A stretch of DNA of 64,000 nt from Ichthyophis bannanicus (taxonomy: Eukaryota; Chordata; Amphibia; Gymnophiona; Ichthyophiidae). The stretch lies in contig CM066036.1 of NCBI GenBank assembly GCA_033557465.1, positions 720,081,828 to 720,145,827 on the forward strand. The letters are read 5' to 3'. Of the stretch, positions 63,591 to 64,000 are shown piece after piece (the stretch's first letter is position 1; each line of letters opens with the position of its first letter). Both the position numbers and the translations under genes were made by a program. The notes beneath the pieces are model-generated. The model had not been told where the DNA came from. It saw nothing but the letters and a program-made list of their open reading frames with translations, and ran no database searches.

Positions 63591-64000
63591 TTATTGACTA
63601 TATACTTGTTAAAATCATAAAGAGATTATTATTAAAAAAAAAACGAAAAACGCTTTTCTGGTTACCAACATCATAGCAGGTCCCACCAGTAACTAAGCGG
63701 TGTGCACAGGCAATACAATTTTCAGTTTATTTTTAGATATTTTGGAATTTTTCCCAATTTTCAGGCTTTTTTGGTTCATTTCATTCCAGGCCTGATATTC
63801 AGCACCCGCGGCTAGCACTGATAAAATGGTTAGCCAATGGTGCTGATTTAGACCCTGATATTCAATGCCAGGGCCACATCTGGGCTCAGCATTGAATATA
63901 CTGGTTGGACGGACGGCAGTGTCCATATTCAATCGCTGCCCAGTTAGATTCTGCGGTGAAAATTAGGCGCCTGACTTCCCCGCATGTTGCTAACCAGGAA
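63591..64000. other. Intergenic, possible diffuse repeat
   Basis: CTGATATTCAGCACC and CTGATATTCAATGCC recur about 65 bases apart (63793 and 63857), hinting at an internal duplication. No gene was recognised, and the window ends here. Confidence 0.3.

Noticed and set aside
1..64000. CRISPR array, rRNA or bacterial-type operon
   Set aside because: No regularly spaced repeats or rRNA-like sequence; the content is plainly vertebrate mobile DNA.

Overview
The window looks like intergenic DNA from a large, repeat-rich vertebrate genome. The mixture of L1/Tx1-like, CR1, L2 and Penelope-like retroposons with an SGNH-hydrolase-bearing Ngaro (tyrosine-recombinase) retrotransposon, a Gypsy element with a SCAN-like capsid and tRNA-derived SINEs suggests an amphibian; a caecilian would fit. 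That identification is inference. I see no host protein-coding gene, rRNA or functional tRNA gene. Nearly every long reading frame belongs to a mobile element. Layout: 1-455 L2-type RT remnant; 651-6068 full-length but mutated L1-like element on the minus strand with a 16-bp target duplication; 7283-7325 hammerhead-like (Penelope-type) remnant; 7740-10055 CR1 copy (family 'CR1-B'); 10600-12960 and 18013-20276 largely repeat-free AT-rich DNA that could hold conserved regulatory elements; 13460-14075, 15150-15840 and 31465-32115 three copies of a hairpin-rich repeat; 16175-17145 and 37765-38950 two copies of one L2 family ('L2-A'); 24110-29195 a second CR1-B copy broken by three later insertions; 33935-34637 another L2 type ('L2-B'); 35421-37019 a solo LTR. 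40326-53961 is one L1-like element (11-bp duplication) that has taken up a Gypsy retrotransposon (43081-48994), a SINE (50076-50296) and a nearly complete CR1 ('CR1-A', about 50466-53425). 55690-63590 is an L2-type LINE ('L2-C') split by a complete, GC-rich Ngaro element (56272-62826). Most interesting systems: (1) the Ngaro element has split direct repeats A1-ORFs-B1-A2-B2 and four uninterrupted ORFs: gag-like protein, RT/RNase H, tyrosine recombinase and SGNH hydrolase. The sequence suggests a different expression device for each step: a +1 shift at a C8 run from gag to RT, an ATGA stop/start overlap from RT to recombinase, and a strong splice donor inside gag that would join in frame to the hydrolase through a strong branch point, pyrimidine tract and acceptor. 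(2) The Gypsy element lacks any reverse transcriptase. It keeps gag-protease-integrase in one frame and has a third, Arg/Ser-rich ORF that starts 4 bases after pol and runs deep into the 3' LTR. An unrelated-looking solo LTR at 35421-37019 is open in the same phase from its first base, which makes the LTR-crossing ORF more credible. All family assignments come from reading translated motifs by eye; no database search was possible.
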